Assembly (NCBI RefSeq): GCF_023503965.1
Contig: NZ_CP097298.1
Location: 1,381,001 to 1,445,000, forward strand
Reading direction: 5' to 3'
Length of the DNA stretch: 64,000 nucleotides
Source of the DNA: Brevundimonas albigilva
Lineage (GTDB): Bacteria > Pseudomonadota > Alphaproteobacteria > Caulobacterales > Caulobacteraceae
Of this stretch, positions 29,499 to 40,139 are shown piece after piece (positions within the stretch are counted from its first letter, which is position 1; the number at the start of each line of letters is the position of its first letter). Both the position numbers and the translations under genes were made by a program. The notes beneath the pieces were generated by a model that ran no database searches, was not told the origin of the DNA, and saw only the letters and a list, made by a program, of their open reading frames with translations.

Positions 29499-30299
29499 TC
29501 AGAATCCGGCCTGCAGCAGCGCCAGGCCCGCCACGCCGACCACGATCCGCCACCAGGCGAACGGGGCGAAGCCGCGTCGCGACACGAAGTCCAGCAGGAA
29601 GCGCACCACCGCCAGGGCCGAGACGAACGCCACCAGGAAGCCTACGACGATCAGGCCGATGTCGCTGAAATCCAGCACCGCCCGGTTCTTGAACAGGTCG
29701 TAGGCCACCGCCGCGCCCATGGTCGGCAGGGCCAGGAAGAAGCTGAACTCGGCCGCCGACCGCTTGTCGGTCTTCAGCAGCAGTCCGCCGGCGATGGTCG
29801 CGCCCGAGCGCGACACGCCGGGAATCATCGCCAGGCACTGGAACAGGCCGATCAGGAAATAGACCCGCATCGGATAGGCGCTGGCGTCCAGCCACCGGGG
29901 CCGCTTGTCCATCCGGTCCAGCGCCAAAAGGATCACCCCGCCGACGATCAGGGCGACGCAGATGACCTGGGGCGTCTCGAACAGCACCGTCTTGATGAAG
30001 TCATAGGCCAGAAAGCCGATCACCACCGCCGGGGCGAAGGCGACCAAAAGGCCGATCAGGAAGCGGCGGGCCTCGGGGTCGAACGGCCAGCGCGTCGCAA
30101 GCGTCCACAGCCGGCGGAAATAGACGCTGACGATGGCCAGCAGGGCGCCCAGCTGGATGACGATCTCGAAGGTCTTGCCGGCGCTCTCGAAGCCCATGAA
30201 ATGGCCCAGCAGAAGCATGTGGCCGGTGGAGGACACCGGAATGAACTCGGTCAGTCCCTCGACCAGACCCAGAATGATCGCCGCAAGCCAGTCCGACAT
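29499..30299 (-). CDS. uppP: undecaprenyl-diphosphate phosphatase UppP (BacA)
   Basis: A 266-residue multi-pass inner-membrane enzyme that recycles undecaprenyl pyrophosphate for cell-wall and polysaccharide export. The active-site signatures are '[20 protein letters not shown]' near the N-terminus and '[20 protein letters not shown]' later. About eight hydrophobic segments are visible. The ATG at 30299 is the conserved start '[15 protein letters not shown]'; the longer open frame upstream is a shadow. Confidence 0.95.
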   Translation of the reverse strand: MSDWLAAIILGLVEGLTEFIPVSSTGHMLLLGHFMGFESAGKTFEIVIQLGALLAIVSVYFRRLWTLATRWPFDPEARRFLIGLLVAFAPAVVIGFLAYDFIKTVLFETPQVICVALIVGGVILLALDRMDKRPRWLDASAYPMRVYFLIGLFQCLAMIPGVSRSGATIAGGLLLKTDKRSAAEFSFFLALPTMGAAVAYDLFKNRAVLDFSDIGLIVVGFLVAFVSALAVVRFLLDFVSRRGFAPFAWWRIVVGVAGLALLQAGF

Positions 30300-30322
30300 G
30301 AAGATCCCGCTGAAGACCGGGA

Positions 30323-31483
30323 TCAGTTCGCGCCCGGTTCGGGCCCCACATAGCGCATGCGCGCCCGGATAGGCGAGCCGTCGATGACCTGGTCCAGCGC
30401 ATGGGCGATCAGGCCGATCAGCCGACCCAGCATCAGAAGATCGCCCGCGCCCGTCGGTCCCAGCTCCAGGCGACGCGAGATCAGCGCCAGCGCCAGGCCG
30501 AAGTCCGCCTTGCGGCCGCTGGCCCTCTCGCCCTCGGTCCTTATCGCCGCCAGCTCGTCGCCCAGGTCCGCCGCCTTCAGCAGCGCCGCGGCGCGCGGAT
30601 CGTCGGGCGTGACGTTCCAGCCGCCGAAGCCGGGAGGCGAGCCCCTGAGCGCGATCCACCGCCGCGCCGCCTCTTCGGGATCGCGCCGCGCTTCCCCGAC
30701 ATAGGCCACGACATCGTCGAGCGCGCCCAGGACCGAGCCTTCCAGCGTCGTCAGGCCCGCCAGGACGGCCCCGGCCAACGGGGCGCCGCCGGCCGCCGCG
30801 GTCCGGGTCGCCAGCACGGCGTCGCTCAGCCCCGCCTCGGCGCCCAGGATCAGGGCGCGGCGGAGCAGATGGCTGTCGCGCTCGGGCGCCTTCAGGCCCC
30901 GCGCCAGGCGCTGGTGGAAATAGAGGCGCGGCCCCGGGCCGGAGACGCTGTCGACCACTTCGTTCAGCAGCGCGCCGGCCTCGCGCTTGAGGCTGGGGAC
31001 ATCGTGGGCGCGCATGGACCGATCCTCGGTCAGGCGCCGCCCCAGCACCGCCAGGATGCGCCGGCGCGTGGCCCCGCCGACGATCGGATCGATGCGCGGC
31101 TTGAGCCCGGCGAAACAGTCGTCCGGCCGCGCGTCCCACAGCCGGCGCGCCACATCCTCCACCGTCGCCTGTTCGGCCAGCTGGATGGCGTCCAGGCCGC
31201 GATAGAACAGGCGCCCGCCCGCGAACAGCGAGACCGAGGAGGTCAGGTCCGCCTCGCCCCGCGCCGCGGCGCCCTGCGCCGGTCGGGCCGTCGCGGCGTC
31301 TTGCGTGTCCGCGCCGCACAACCGCGCCACGTCGGCGGCCGCGTAGAGGCTTCGCCTGGGATGCGCGGGGTCCGGCCGGGCGGCGATGCGGCCCCGGCTG
31401 ACGTAGGCGTACAGCGTCTGCGCCTTGACGCCCAACCGTGTCAGGGCCTCGTGGCGGTCGATCCAGCGCCGATCCTCGTCCAT
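30323..31483 (-). CDS. citrate-synthase-fold pseudoenzyme with N-terminal helix-turn-helix domain
   Basis: A 386-residue protein. Residues ~7-50 ('[20 protein letters not shown]', '[15 protein letters not shown]') are the MerR/excisionase-like HTH found on a subset of citrate synthases. The rest follows citrate synthase, but the catalytic positions are lost. The usual 'HADHxLN' block is '[10 protein letters not shown]', 'GPxHGG' is '[10 protein letters not shown]', and 'PGFGHxxY' is '[14 protein letters not shown]'; only the Asp-containing 'ADFGLALAL' remains. It is therefore unlikely to make citrate. A regulator that binds DNA and perhaps senses a metabolite is an inference. It is the most upstream gene of the minus-strand run and lies 23 bp before uppP. 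Confidence 0.85.
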   Translation of the reverse strand: MDEDRRWIDRHEALTRLGVKAQTLYAYVSRGRIAARPDPAHPRRSLYAAADVARLCGADTQDAATARPAQGAAARGEADLTSSVSLFAGGRLFYRGLDAIQLAEQATVEDVARRLWDARPDDCFAGLKPRIDPIVGGATRRRILAVLGRRLTEDRSMRAHDVPSLKREAGALLNEVVDSVSGPGPRLYFHQRLARGLKAPERDSHLLRRALILGAEAGLSDAVLATRTAAAGGAPLAGAVLAGLTTLEGSVLGALDDVVAYVGEARRDPEEAARRWIALRGSPPGFGGWNVTPDDPRAAALLKAADLGDELAAIRTEGERASGRKADFGLALALISRRLELGPTGAGDLLMLGRLIGLIAHALDQVIDGSPIRARMRYVGPEPGAN

Positions 31484-31603
31484 GGCGTTCGCCCCCGTGA
31501 TCGAATGACGGGAAACGACATAGCGGCGTTTTATGTCTTTAACCCTAACGCGCGCGCGGCGTCGGTTGGCTTTCGACGGCGATTGCGCGACAAGGTCGAG
31601 ACC

Positions 31604-32613
31604 ATGACGACGCCCGCCCCCTCGACGACGCCCATCTCGCCACGCGGCGGATCACCCGGCTGTCCGTCGCCGTCGCGGTGGTGCTGATCGCGCTCAAGGC
31701 CTTCGCCCTGGGCGCCTCCGGTTCGGTCTCCATCCTGGCCAGCCTGGCCGATTCCGCCCTGGACCTGGCGGCGTCCCTGGCGACATTCTTCGCCGTGCGA
31801 TGGGCCGCCGCCCCGCCGGATTCCGAACATCGCTACGGCCACGGCAAGGGCGAGGCCTTGGCCGCCCTGGTCCAGGCCGGGCTGGTGTTCGCCTCGGCCG
31901 TCTTCATCGGCTGGGAGGCGTTGCAGCGGGTGATGGACCCCCGTCCCGTCACCGCCGGCGCCTGGGCGACCGGCGTGGTCGTCGTCTCGATCCTGATCAC
32001 CGCGGGCCTGGTGGCGATGCAGACGCGCGCGCTCAGGAAGACCGGCTCCCTGGCCGTCGCGGGCGACCGGGCGCACTACGCCGCCGATCTGGCCGCCAAT
32101 GCGGTGGTGCTGGTGGGGGTGGTCTCGGGCGCCTTCCTGGGCGCGCCGGGGCTGGACGCCGCGGCCGGCCTGGTGGTCGCGGTCTGGCTGTTCTGGGGGG
32201 CGGTCGGAATGCTGCGCGCGGCGGCCGACCACCTGCTGGACCGGGCCACGCCCGCGGAGGACCTGGCCGCCATCACGCGCGCCGTGCTGGAGGACCCGCG
32301 CATCTCGGGGGTGCACCAGCTGCGCACCCGCATGGCGGGTCAGGTGATGATGATCCAGATGCACGTCGACCTGGATCCCGCCCTGACGCTGGAGGCCGCC
32401 CACGCCATCGTGGTCGAGGCCGAGACGCGGGTGCTCAGCCATTATCCGACAGCCGGCATCCTGATCCACGCCGATCCGCGCGGCGTGGGCCAGGCCCACG
32501 GCGGCGTCCATGCCGAGGCGCCGGCCGAACACCGGGACGTGGCGCCGCCCGAGCCCGACGTCCCCGTCGAAGCGGTCCAGGCGCCCGCCGCGCCGAAGGG
32601 GCCGTGGTCCTGA
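31604..32613 (+). CDS. cation diffusion facilitator (FieF/ZitB-like metal efflux), one frameshift
   Basis: A ~336-residue inner-membrane proton antiporter exporting Fe2+, Zn2+ or similar ions. 'ASLADSALDLAASLATFFAV' carries the DxxxD of the transport site in TM2, and 'HRYGHGKGEALAALVQAGL' is the family HGK motif. The C-terminal cytosolic metal-binding domain ('DPRISGVHQLRTRMAGQVMM') has His residues. ATG 31604 starts 'MTTPAP'; one C lost in the run at 31617-31621 throws the first ~25 codons out of frame. The tail after residue ~300 is Pro/Ala-rich. Confidence 0.85.
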
Positions 32614-32657
32614 CGCGGTAAACGCGCGTTTAACGGGTGTCGGCGCATCTAGCGACG

Positions 32658-33343
32658 ATGGCCCAGCCCTGCGTTCTCTATCATTTCGCCTTCCATCCCG
32701 CTTCGCGCGCCGCGCGCCTGGCGCTGGGAGAGGCGCGCATCGACTGGACCGACACCCCCGTCCGGCCCTGGGAGCCGGACTGTCCCCTGGGCGCGCTGAA
32801 TCCGTCGGGCATGCCGCCGGTGATCCAGACCGCGGACCGGGGGCGCGACCTGACGCTGTGCGAACTGCCGGCGATCCTGGGCTGGATCGAGGACCAGCAG
32901 AAATCCCCCTGCTGCTGTCCGCCGACGTCGCCGAACGGGCCGAGGCGCGCCGCCTGACGACCTGGTTCGAGAGCCGCTTCACCGACGAGGTCGACGCCGT
33001 CCTGCTGCACGAGCGGATGGAAAAGCCCCTGCTCAAGCTGGGCCCGCCGGAGGCCCGCGCCCTGCGCGCCGGGCGCGACGCCCTGAAAGGCCACCTGGCC
33101 CTGCTGGACGACATGGCCGGGGCGCGCGACTGGCTGGCCGGACGCCGGCTCAGCCAGGCCGATCTGATCGCGGCGGCCCACCTGTCCGTGCTGGACTATT
33201 TCGGCGAGGTGTCCTGGGGCGGCTGGCCCGCGCTGAGGACCTGGTACAGCAAGATCAAGTCGCGCCCCTGCTTCCGTCCCCTCCTGGCCGACCGCTTCAT
33301 CGGCGTCGCCCCCGCTGCGACCTACGCCGACCTCGACTTCTGA
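32658..33343 (+). CDS. fzlA: GST-family FtsZ-binding cell-division protein FzlA, one frameshift
   Basis: A ~228-residue glutathione-S-transferase-fold protein. It begins 'MAQPCVLYHFAFHPASRAAR', has 'LGALNPSGMPPVI' (the cis-Pro loop) and 'LCELPAILGWIED', and ends 'FRPLLADRFIGVAPAATYAD' plus LDF. From my knowledge of Caulobacter FzlA, the conserved C-terminal tail and an HPASR N-terminus mark this essential regulator, which curves FtsZ filaments and activates constriction. A missing C in the run at 32905-32909 splits it. A generic GST is the alternative. Confidence 0.75.
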
Positions 33344-33364
33344 CCCCCGCTTAGGCCGCCCCCT

Positions 33365-35167
33365 TCAGGCAGCCCAGGCGTTCGGCCTGTCCGTCTCCAC
33401 GCGGAAGCGGGCGACCAGGTCGGCCAGGCGGTCCGCCTCCTGGCTGAGGGCCTGGTTGGCGGCGGTGGTCTGTTCGACCATGGCCGCGTTCTGCTGGGTC
33501 GTCTGATCCATGTGGTTCACCGCCGTATTGATCTCGGCCAGGCCCACGGCCTGTTCGCGGGCGGAGGCGGCGATCTCGGCCGCAAGGCCGTTGATCTGGG
33601 CCACCTGGCCGATCAGGGCGGTCAGCGCGCCGCCCGTGCGCGCCACCAGGCGCGCGCCTTCGCCCACGCTGGCGCTGGAGGCGCCGATCAGGGTCTTGAT
33701 CTCCCTGGCCGCCTCGGCCGAGCGCTGGGCCAGGGCCCGCACCTCGGACGCCACCACGGCGAAGCCGCGGCCGGCCTCGCCCGCGCGGGCCGCCTCTACC
33801 CCGGCGTTCAAGGCCAGCAGATTGGTCTGGAAGGCGATCTCGTCGATCACGCCGATGATCTCGCCGATGCGGCCCGAGGTGGTCTCGATCTCGCTCATGG
33901 CGGCCGTGGTCTCGGCGATGATCTGCTCTCGCGCCTCGGCGCCGGAGCGGGCCTCGGCGGTGATGGCGGCGGCCGACTGGGCGCCCTCGGCGGTCTTCTT
34001 CACCGTGACGGTGATCTGGTCCAGGGCGGCGGCGGTCTGTTCCAGGCTGGCGGCCTGGCGTTCGGTGCGGCGCGACAGGTCGTCGGTGGCGGTCGTGACC
34101 TCGGCGGTGCCCGCGCGCATGGCCTGGACCAGGTCCACGATGTCGCCCATCGTCTGGCCCAGGGCGTCCATCGCGGCGTTGTAGTCGTCCTTCAGCTGGC
34201 GGCTGCGCGCGACGAAGTCGACGCGGATGCGATGGGTCAGGTCGCCGCGCGCCAGACAGGCCAGGCCTTCGCCCAGCGCCGCCACCACGACGGCGTCCTC
34301 TTCGGCGATCCGGTGACGCTCCTGTTCGGCGGCGATGCGGTTGGCCTTGGCCGTCTCGCGCAGGGCCTCGGCCTCGGCCTCCATCTCCACGCGCTTGACG
34401 GCGGCGTCGCGGAACGAGGCCACGGCGCGGGCGATCTGCCCGATGTCGTCGCTGCGTCCGGCCCAGGGCACGCTGATCTCGAGCCGTCCCTGCTGCAGCG
34501 CCTCCATCCGTCGCCGCAACTCGCCCAACGGCGCAAACATCCGCCGCGAGAGATAGAGGCACGCGCCCAGCACGACCAGCGACACCACGGCCCCGACGCC
34601 GAACAGCGCCATCATCGTCTGGTTCACCGTGGCCATGAAGTCGGCCTCGGGGATGCCGACGTAAAGCACGCCGACGACGGCGCCCGAGGCGTCCTTGATC
34701 GGGTCGTAGGCGACGAAATAGGGCTTGCCCAGGATGTCCGCCCGGCCGCGATAGGCGCGGCCGTCGCGCAAGACGGCGTCGTACACGGGCCCGGGCTTGA
34801 GCTTGGTGCCCACGGCGCGCGAGCCGTCGTCCTTCTTGACGTTGGTGGTGATGCGGGTGTCGCCCTGGAAGACGGTGGCGGTGCCGCCCACCAGGGTCTT
34901 GATCCGGTCCACCGGCTCGACCAGGCCGTTCAGCGGCGTGAAGCCGACATAGAGCCGCCCGTCGCGGGCCGAGAACTCCGAGCCGTAGTCGCCCAGCACG
35001 TCCCAGGCCACGCGCATGTTGGCGTCCTGCCGCTCGGCGGCCATCAGCCGCGCGTCCCTGGCCATCATCCAGCCGGCGACGATCATCAGCGCCAGGGCCA
35101 CGGTCCCGACCGACGCGACGACCATCAGCGCCGTCTTGTTGGCCAGGGAAAGAGATCGAAACATCAT
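33365..35167 (-). CDS. methyl-accepting chemotaxis protein with periplasmic single-Cache-type sensor
   Basis: A 600-residue inner-membrane chemoreceptor. TM1 is at ~13-33 ('[20 protein letters not shown]'). A periplasmic sCache-like domain is at ~35-180 ('[20 protein letters not shown]', 'VVGVLYVGI'). TM2 at ~185-210 is followed by a HAMP region. The cytoplasmic hairpin tip is '[20 protein letters not shown]', then '[20 protein letters not shown]'. The C-terminus lacks a CheR/CheB docking pentapeptide. The ligand is unknown. No other che genes are nearby, so it is an orphan receptor. It is convergent with fzlA. Confidence 0.93.
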   Translation of the reverse strand: MMFRSLSLANKTALMVVASVGTVALALMIVAGWMMARDARLMAAERQDANMRVAWDVLGDYGSEFSARDGRLYVGFTPLNGLVEPVDRIKTLVGGTATVFQGDTRITTNVKKDDGSRAVGTKLKPGPVYDAVLRDGRAYRGRADILGKPYFVAYDPIKDASGAVVGVLYVGIPEADFMATVNQTMMALFGVGAVVSLVVLGACLYLSRRMFAPLGELRRRMEALQQGRLEISVPWAGRSDDIGQIARAVASFRDAAVKRVEMEAEAEALRETAKANRIAAEQERHRIAEEDAVVVAALGEGLACLARGDLTHRIRVDFVARSRQLKDDYNAAMDALGQTMGDIVDLVQAMRAGTAEVTTATDDLSRRTERQAASLEQTAAALDQITVTVKKTAEGAQSAAAITAEARSGAEAREQIIAETTAAMSEIETTSGRIGEIIGVIDEIAFQTNLLALNAGVEAARAGEAGRGFAVVASEVRALAQRSAEAAREIKTLIGASSASVGEGARLVARTGGALTALIGQVAQINGLAAEIAASAREQAVGLAEINTAVNHMDQTTQQNAAMVEQTTAANQALSQEADRLADLVARFRVETDRPNAWAA

Positions 35168-35233
35168 GCGCTGGCCCGGTCGGCGATTCGTCGCCCATCG
35201 TGCCCGCGAACGGTTAAGAAGCGCCGAAACCCG

Positions 35234-37926
35234 CTAGATCAGGGTTTTCAGCCGATACAGGGTCTCCAGCGCCTCACGCGGGGTCAGGGCGTCCGGATCC
35301 AGATCCCGCAGCGCCGCCTCGGCCGCCGACGGTCCGCGCGGCGGCTCGGGTTCGGCGACGGCGAACAGGGGCAGATCGTCCAGGCGGGCGGCGGCGGCTT
35401 TTCACCCTCCAGCCGCTCCAGCACCGAGCGGGCGCGCGCCACCACCGGGGCGGGGACCCCGGCCAGCTTGGCCACCTGCACGCCATAGGACCGGTCGGCC
35501 GCCCCCGGCGCCGCCTCGTGCAGGAAGACCAGTTCGCCGTTCCACTCCCGCGCGACCATCGACAGGTTGCAGACGTGGTCCAGCCGCGTCTCCAGCTGGG
35601 CCAGCTCGTGATAGTGGGTGGCGAACAGGGTGCGGGCGCGGTTGGCTTCGTGCAGGGCCTCGGCGGTGGCCCAGGCGATGGCCAGGCCGTCATAGGTCGC
35701 CGTGCCGCGCCCGATCTCGTCCAGCACGACGAAGCTGCGGTCCGTCGCCTGGGTCAGGATGGCGGCGGTCTCGACCATCTCCATCATGAAGGTGGAGCGG
35801 CCGCGCGCCAGATCGTCGCCGGCGCCGACGCGGCTGAACAGCCGGTCCACGACACCCAGCCGCATCGACCGGGCCGGCACGAAGGCGCCGGCCTGGGCCA
35901 GGATCACCAGAAGCGCGTTCTGGCGCAGGAAGGTCGACTTGCCGGCCATGTTCGGCCCGGTGACGATGGCCAGCCGGGCGCAATCGGCGCCGGACCCATC
36001 CAGCCGGGCGTTGTTGGGGGTATAGGGATCGCCCGCCGCCTTGACCGCCGCCTCGACCACCGGATGGCGCCCGGCCTCGACGGCGAAGACCAGGGTGTCG
36101 TCCACGACCGGCCGGGTCGCGCCGACCTCCTGGGCCCATTCGGCCAGGGCGGCGTGGGCGTCCAGTTCGGCCAGGGCCTCGGCGACGGCCTGCAGCGGCT
36201 GGGCCAGGCGCGCGGCCTCGCGCCGCCAGCCCTCGAACGTCTCGCCCTCGATGGCCAGGGCGCGGTGGCCCGCCTGGCTGATCCGGGCGTCCAGTTCCGA
36301 CAGTTCGACGGTGGTGAACCGCACCTGGCTGGCCAGGGTCTGACGGTGGATGAAGGGACTGTCCGGCCCGGCCCGCAGCAGGCCTTCCGCCGCCTTGGCG
36401 CTGGTTTCCAGGAAATAGCCCAGCACGGCGTTGTGCTTGACCTTGAAGGCCACGCCCGCCTCGGCGGCGGCGCGCGCCTCCAGCTCGGCGATCACCTTGC
36501 GGCTGTCGTCGCGCAGGGTCCGCGCCGCATCCAGCTCCGGCCGATAGTCCGGCCGCACGAAGCCGCCGTCGCGCGCCAGGTGAGGCGGCTCCTCGACCAG
36601 CCCCTCGGCCAGGTCGATCATCAGGCGCGATATGTCCGGGCTCAGCGTCAGCCGGTCCAACGCCAGGGCGATGCGGCGCGGCTGTCCGGTCAGGGGGTCC
36701 ACCTGTCCGATGAACAGGCCGGCGACGCCCTCGGCGATGGTCAGGCCGGCGCGCACGGCGGCCAGATCGCGCGGCCCCCCGCGCCCCAACGCCAGCCGCC
36801 CGACCGCGCGGGCGATGTCCGACGACGCCTTCAGCCCTTCCCGCAGATCGCGGCGCAGGGTGCGTCGTTCCAGCAGCCACTCGACCGCGTCCAGCTGTTC
36901 GTTGATCGCCAGCGGATCGCGCAGCGGCCGGGCGATCCGCTCGGCCAGCGCCCGCGCCCCGCCCGAGGTGACGGTGCGGTCGATGCAGGCCAGCAGCGAT
37001 CCCTCGCGCTCGCCCCTCTGGGTGCGGTCGATCTCAAGGCTGGCGCGGGTGGCCGGGTCGATGGCCAGGAAGCCGCTTTCGCCGGACCGGCGCGGCGGCG
37101 ACAGGGCCGGAACCTTGCCCGCCTGGGTCGTCTCCAGATAGGCGGCGATCAGGCCCAGGGCGGAAACCTCGGCCTCCTCGAAGGCGCCGAAACCGTCCAG
37201 GGCCGCGACGCCGTAAAGCCGCTCGACCCGCGTGCGCGCCGCCTGCGGCTCGGCGATGGCGGCCGCCAGGGCCTGGACCACGCCGCCGGAACCGTTCAGC
37301 GCGTCGCGCGTCGCCTCGTCCGAGAACATCCGGTCGGTGACCAGCACCTCGGACGGGCGGAAGGCGGCCAGGGCCGCGGCCAGGTCGTCGGGCGCGCAGG
37401 CGACGCAGTCCACCGCCCCGGACGACAGCTCCACCACCGCCACGGCCGCCCGACCGCGCCTCACGGCCGCCGCCGCCAGACGGTTGGCGCCGCGCGCGTC
37501 CAGCAGCGAATCCTCGGTCAGGGTGCCCGGCGTCACCACCCGCACCACGCCGCGCTGGACCACGGCCTTGGATCCGCGCTTCTTGGCCTCGGCGGGGTCT
37601 TCCAGCTGCTCGCAGATGGCGACCTTGTGCCCCAGGCGGATCAGCCGGGCCAGATAGCCGTCCATCGCATGGACCGGCACCCCGGCCATCGGAATGTCCT
37701 CGCCCTGGTGCTTGCCCCGCTTGGTCAGGGTGATGCCCAGGGCCGCCGCCGCGACCTCGGCGTCCGTGAAGAACAGCTCGTAGAAGTCGCCCATGCGAAA
37801 GAACAGGATGGCGTCCGGTTGGCTCGCCTTGGCCGTCAGATACTGCGCCATGAATGGCGTCGCGCCCTCCAGCGAGGCGGCGATGTCGGACGGGGGACCG
37901 GAGGGCGGGAAGGCGGGCGCGTTCAT
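35234..37926 (-). CDS. mutS: DNA mismatch repair protein MutS, one frameshift near the C-terminus
   Basis: A ~897-residue mismatch-recognition ATPase. The mismatch-binding Phe is in '[20 protein letters not shown]'. Walker A is '[20 protein letters not shown]', Walker B '[20 protein letters not shown]', and '[20 protein letters not shown]' is the conserved ATPase block. The last ~55 codons shift frame at the T4 run 35399-35402 (plus view). Adding one A on the coding strand gives a tail ending '[14 protein letters not shown]', which matches the family's C-terminal helix, and a TAG stop at 35234. It is divergent from the riboswitch-btuB unit. Confidence 0.95.
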
Positions 37927-38009
37927 GTGGCGTCAGGGTGACGGATCGCAACGGTCGTCTCAAGCCCGATCCGCCGCTCTTGCACAGGCATCTTGGCCCT
38001 GCGATAGGC

Positions 38010-38170
38010 CGCGTCAGGCGGTTTAGGGAACGCGGTCGAACACCGCGGCTGTGCCCGCAACTGTAGGCGGCGAGCGTGTCGTCCGTCCGGGGTCCGCCCC
38101 GGCGCCACTGGGAAACTGGGAAGGCGAGGACGCGACGTGGAGACCCGCAAGCCAGGAGACCTGGCCGCCG
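38010..38170 (+). promoter_or_regulatory. cobalamin (AdoCbl) riboswitch
   Basis: Canonical blocks occur in order: TTTAGGGAACGCGGT, then CGGCTGTGCCCGCAACTGTA, then GCCACTGGGAAACTGGGAAG, ending with the B12 box GCCAGGAGACCTG (38151-38163). It lies in the leader of the TonB receptor (ATG 38323), so vitamin B12 should repress the receptor. The exact ends are approximate. The mutS-btuB gap otherwise holds no gene; the ~150 bp from the B12 box to the ATG would house the expression platform. Confidence 0.93.
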
Positions 38171-38322
38171 ACGTCGCTCGTCCGCTGTCCGGGACCAGAC
38201 AGGGGCGCGGGGACTTCCGTCGCAGCGACCCGATCTTGCGCCGCCCGACCCTCCGGCCGGGCGGATCGGCTCGCACACAGGCGCCCCGCACGCAATCGCG
38301 GCGCCGATACGGGGGAACCGCC

Positions 38323-40139
38323 ATGACGCGTTCCATGCTTCTTTCCACGGCCGCCGTCGCGGCCGCCGCCTTCGCCGCCGCGCCCGCCTGGGCGCAACCG
38401 GCAGACCAGCTGGAGGAGGTGATCGTCACCGCCACCCGCCTGCCCGCCGTCGCCGCCGACACGCCCGGCGCACGCGTCATCGACGCCGAGACCATCGAAC
38501 AGCGCGGCGCGGTCTTCGCCGCCGACATCCTGGCCGACGTGCCGGGCCTGTCGGTCACGCGCACCGGCGCCTTCGGCGGCGTCGCCCAGGTGCGGATGCG
38601 CGGCGCCAATCCGGGCAAGACCCTGGTTCTGGTCGACGGCGCGCCCGTCAACGACCCGGCCGACATCAACGGCGCCTATGACTTCGGCGCCTTCGAGCTG
38701 GCCGACATCGACCGGATCGAGGTGCTCAGCGGCCCGCAGTCGTCGCTGTGGGGATCCGACGCCATCGGCGGCGTGATCGCCTTCACCACCCGCGAGGTGG
38801 ACGGACTGCGCGCCGAACTGGAGGCCGGCAGCCTGGCCACCGCGCGCGGCCGCCTGTCGGTCGGGACCGCCAACGACGCCTACGCCGTCAGCGCCTATGT
38901 CTCGCAGTTCGAGACGGACGGCGTCAGCGCGGCCGACGAAGCCGACGGGAACAGCGAGCGCGACGGCCTGCGCAGCACCACCGCCGGCGGCAAGGCGCGC
39001 TACGCCTTCTCCGACACGGTGTCGGTCGACGGCTCGATCCGCTGGGCCAAGGCCCATGTCGACATCGACGGCTATCCGGCCCCCACCTACGCCCTGGGCG
39101 ACACCGACGACGTGCAGGACAGCGAGCAATGGTCCGGCGTCGCCCGGCTGAGCGCCCGGGCCCTGGGCCTGTCGCACCAGTTCAGCGTCTCGGCGTCCGA
39201 CATCGACCGCACCTCCTACAGCGGCGGCTTCGGCTCGACCTTCAGCGGCGACCGCCAGGTCTATCGCTGGCAGGCGGACGGCGAAACCTCGGGCGTGGCC
39301 TACGCCTTCGGCGCCGAGCGCGAGGAAGCCTCAGGCGCCCTGTCGTCGGGCGAGGCGCGCGACCTGGCGACCACCTCGGTCTTCGGCGTGGCCCAGTACG
39401 ACGCCGGCCCGCTGAACCTGACCGGCGGCCTGCGCTACGACGACACCGACGACTTCGGCGCCGAGACCACCGGGCGCCTCTCGGCGGCCTACGACCTGGC
39501 CGGCGGCTTCACCCTGTCGGCGGCCTACGGCACCGGCTTCAAGGCCCCGACCGTCAGCCAGGCGGTGTGCGACTACTGCTACGCCCCCTGCCCTGGCCCG
39601 AACTGACCGCCGAGACGGCCGACAGCGTCGAGGTCGCGCTGGGCTGGGCCTCGGCCGACGGCCGCCTGGACGGCCGCGTCACCGCCTATCGGCTGAACGT
39701 CGACGACGAGATCGCCTGGCGCGACGGCCGCTACATCAACATCGCCAAGACCGAGACGGACGGCGTCGAGGCCGAGGGCCGCGCGGCCCTGGGCGGCGGC
39801 TTCGACCTGACCCTGGCCTACGCCTGGACCGACGCCCGCGACGGGACGACCGACGCCCGCCTGCTGCGCGTGCCGGAACACGCCGGTTCGGCGACGCTGG
39901 GCTGGAGCGGGGACCGGCTGTCCGGCGCCCTGACCGTGCGCGCCGAGGGCGATATGGACGACTCGGGCGGCGTGCGCGACGGCTTCGTCACGGCGAACCT
40001 GAACGCGGCCTACGCCCTGACCGACAACGTCGTGCTGACGGCGCGGGTCGAGAACCTGGCGGACGAGCGCTATCAGCAGGTGCTGGGTTACGGAGAGCCG
40101 GGCCGAACCGGCTATCTGGGGATCAGGCTGCGCTACTGA
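38323..40139 (+). CDS. btuB: TonB-dependent vitamin B12 receptor BtuB, one frameshift
   Basis: An outer-membrane beta-barrel of ~605 residues. Its signal peptide ends 'FAAAPAWAQ' and the TonB box is 'LEEVIVTATRLP'. The plug domain follows ('RMRGANPGKTLVLVDGAPVN', 'IEVLSGPQSSLWGSDAIGGV'), and then a 22-strand barrel ending in aromatic Y at the C-terminus. The riboswitch upstream assigns cobalamin as substrate. One C lost in the run at 39584-39588 splits it; the repaired junction reads 'PELTAETADSVEVALGWAS'. The 3' end overlaps the convergent AKR-like gene by 17 bp. Confidence 0.92.

Noticed and set aside
29499-31319. A 606-residue fusion upstream of uppP
   Set aside because: The first half is a shadow of the citrate-synthase-like gene with Arg/Gly/Pro-rich nonsense composition.
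33351-35198. A 615-residue minus-strand ORF overlapping the chemoreceptor
   Set aside because: It is the chemoreceptor read in another frame: strongly Arg/Gly-biased, no domain.
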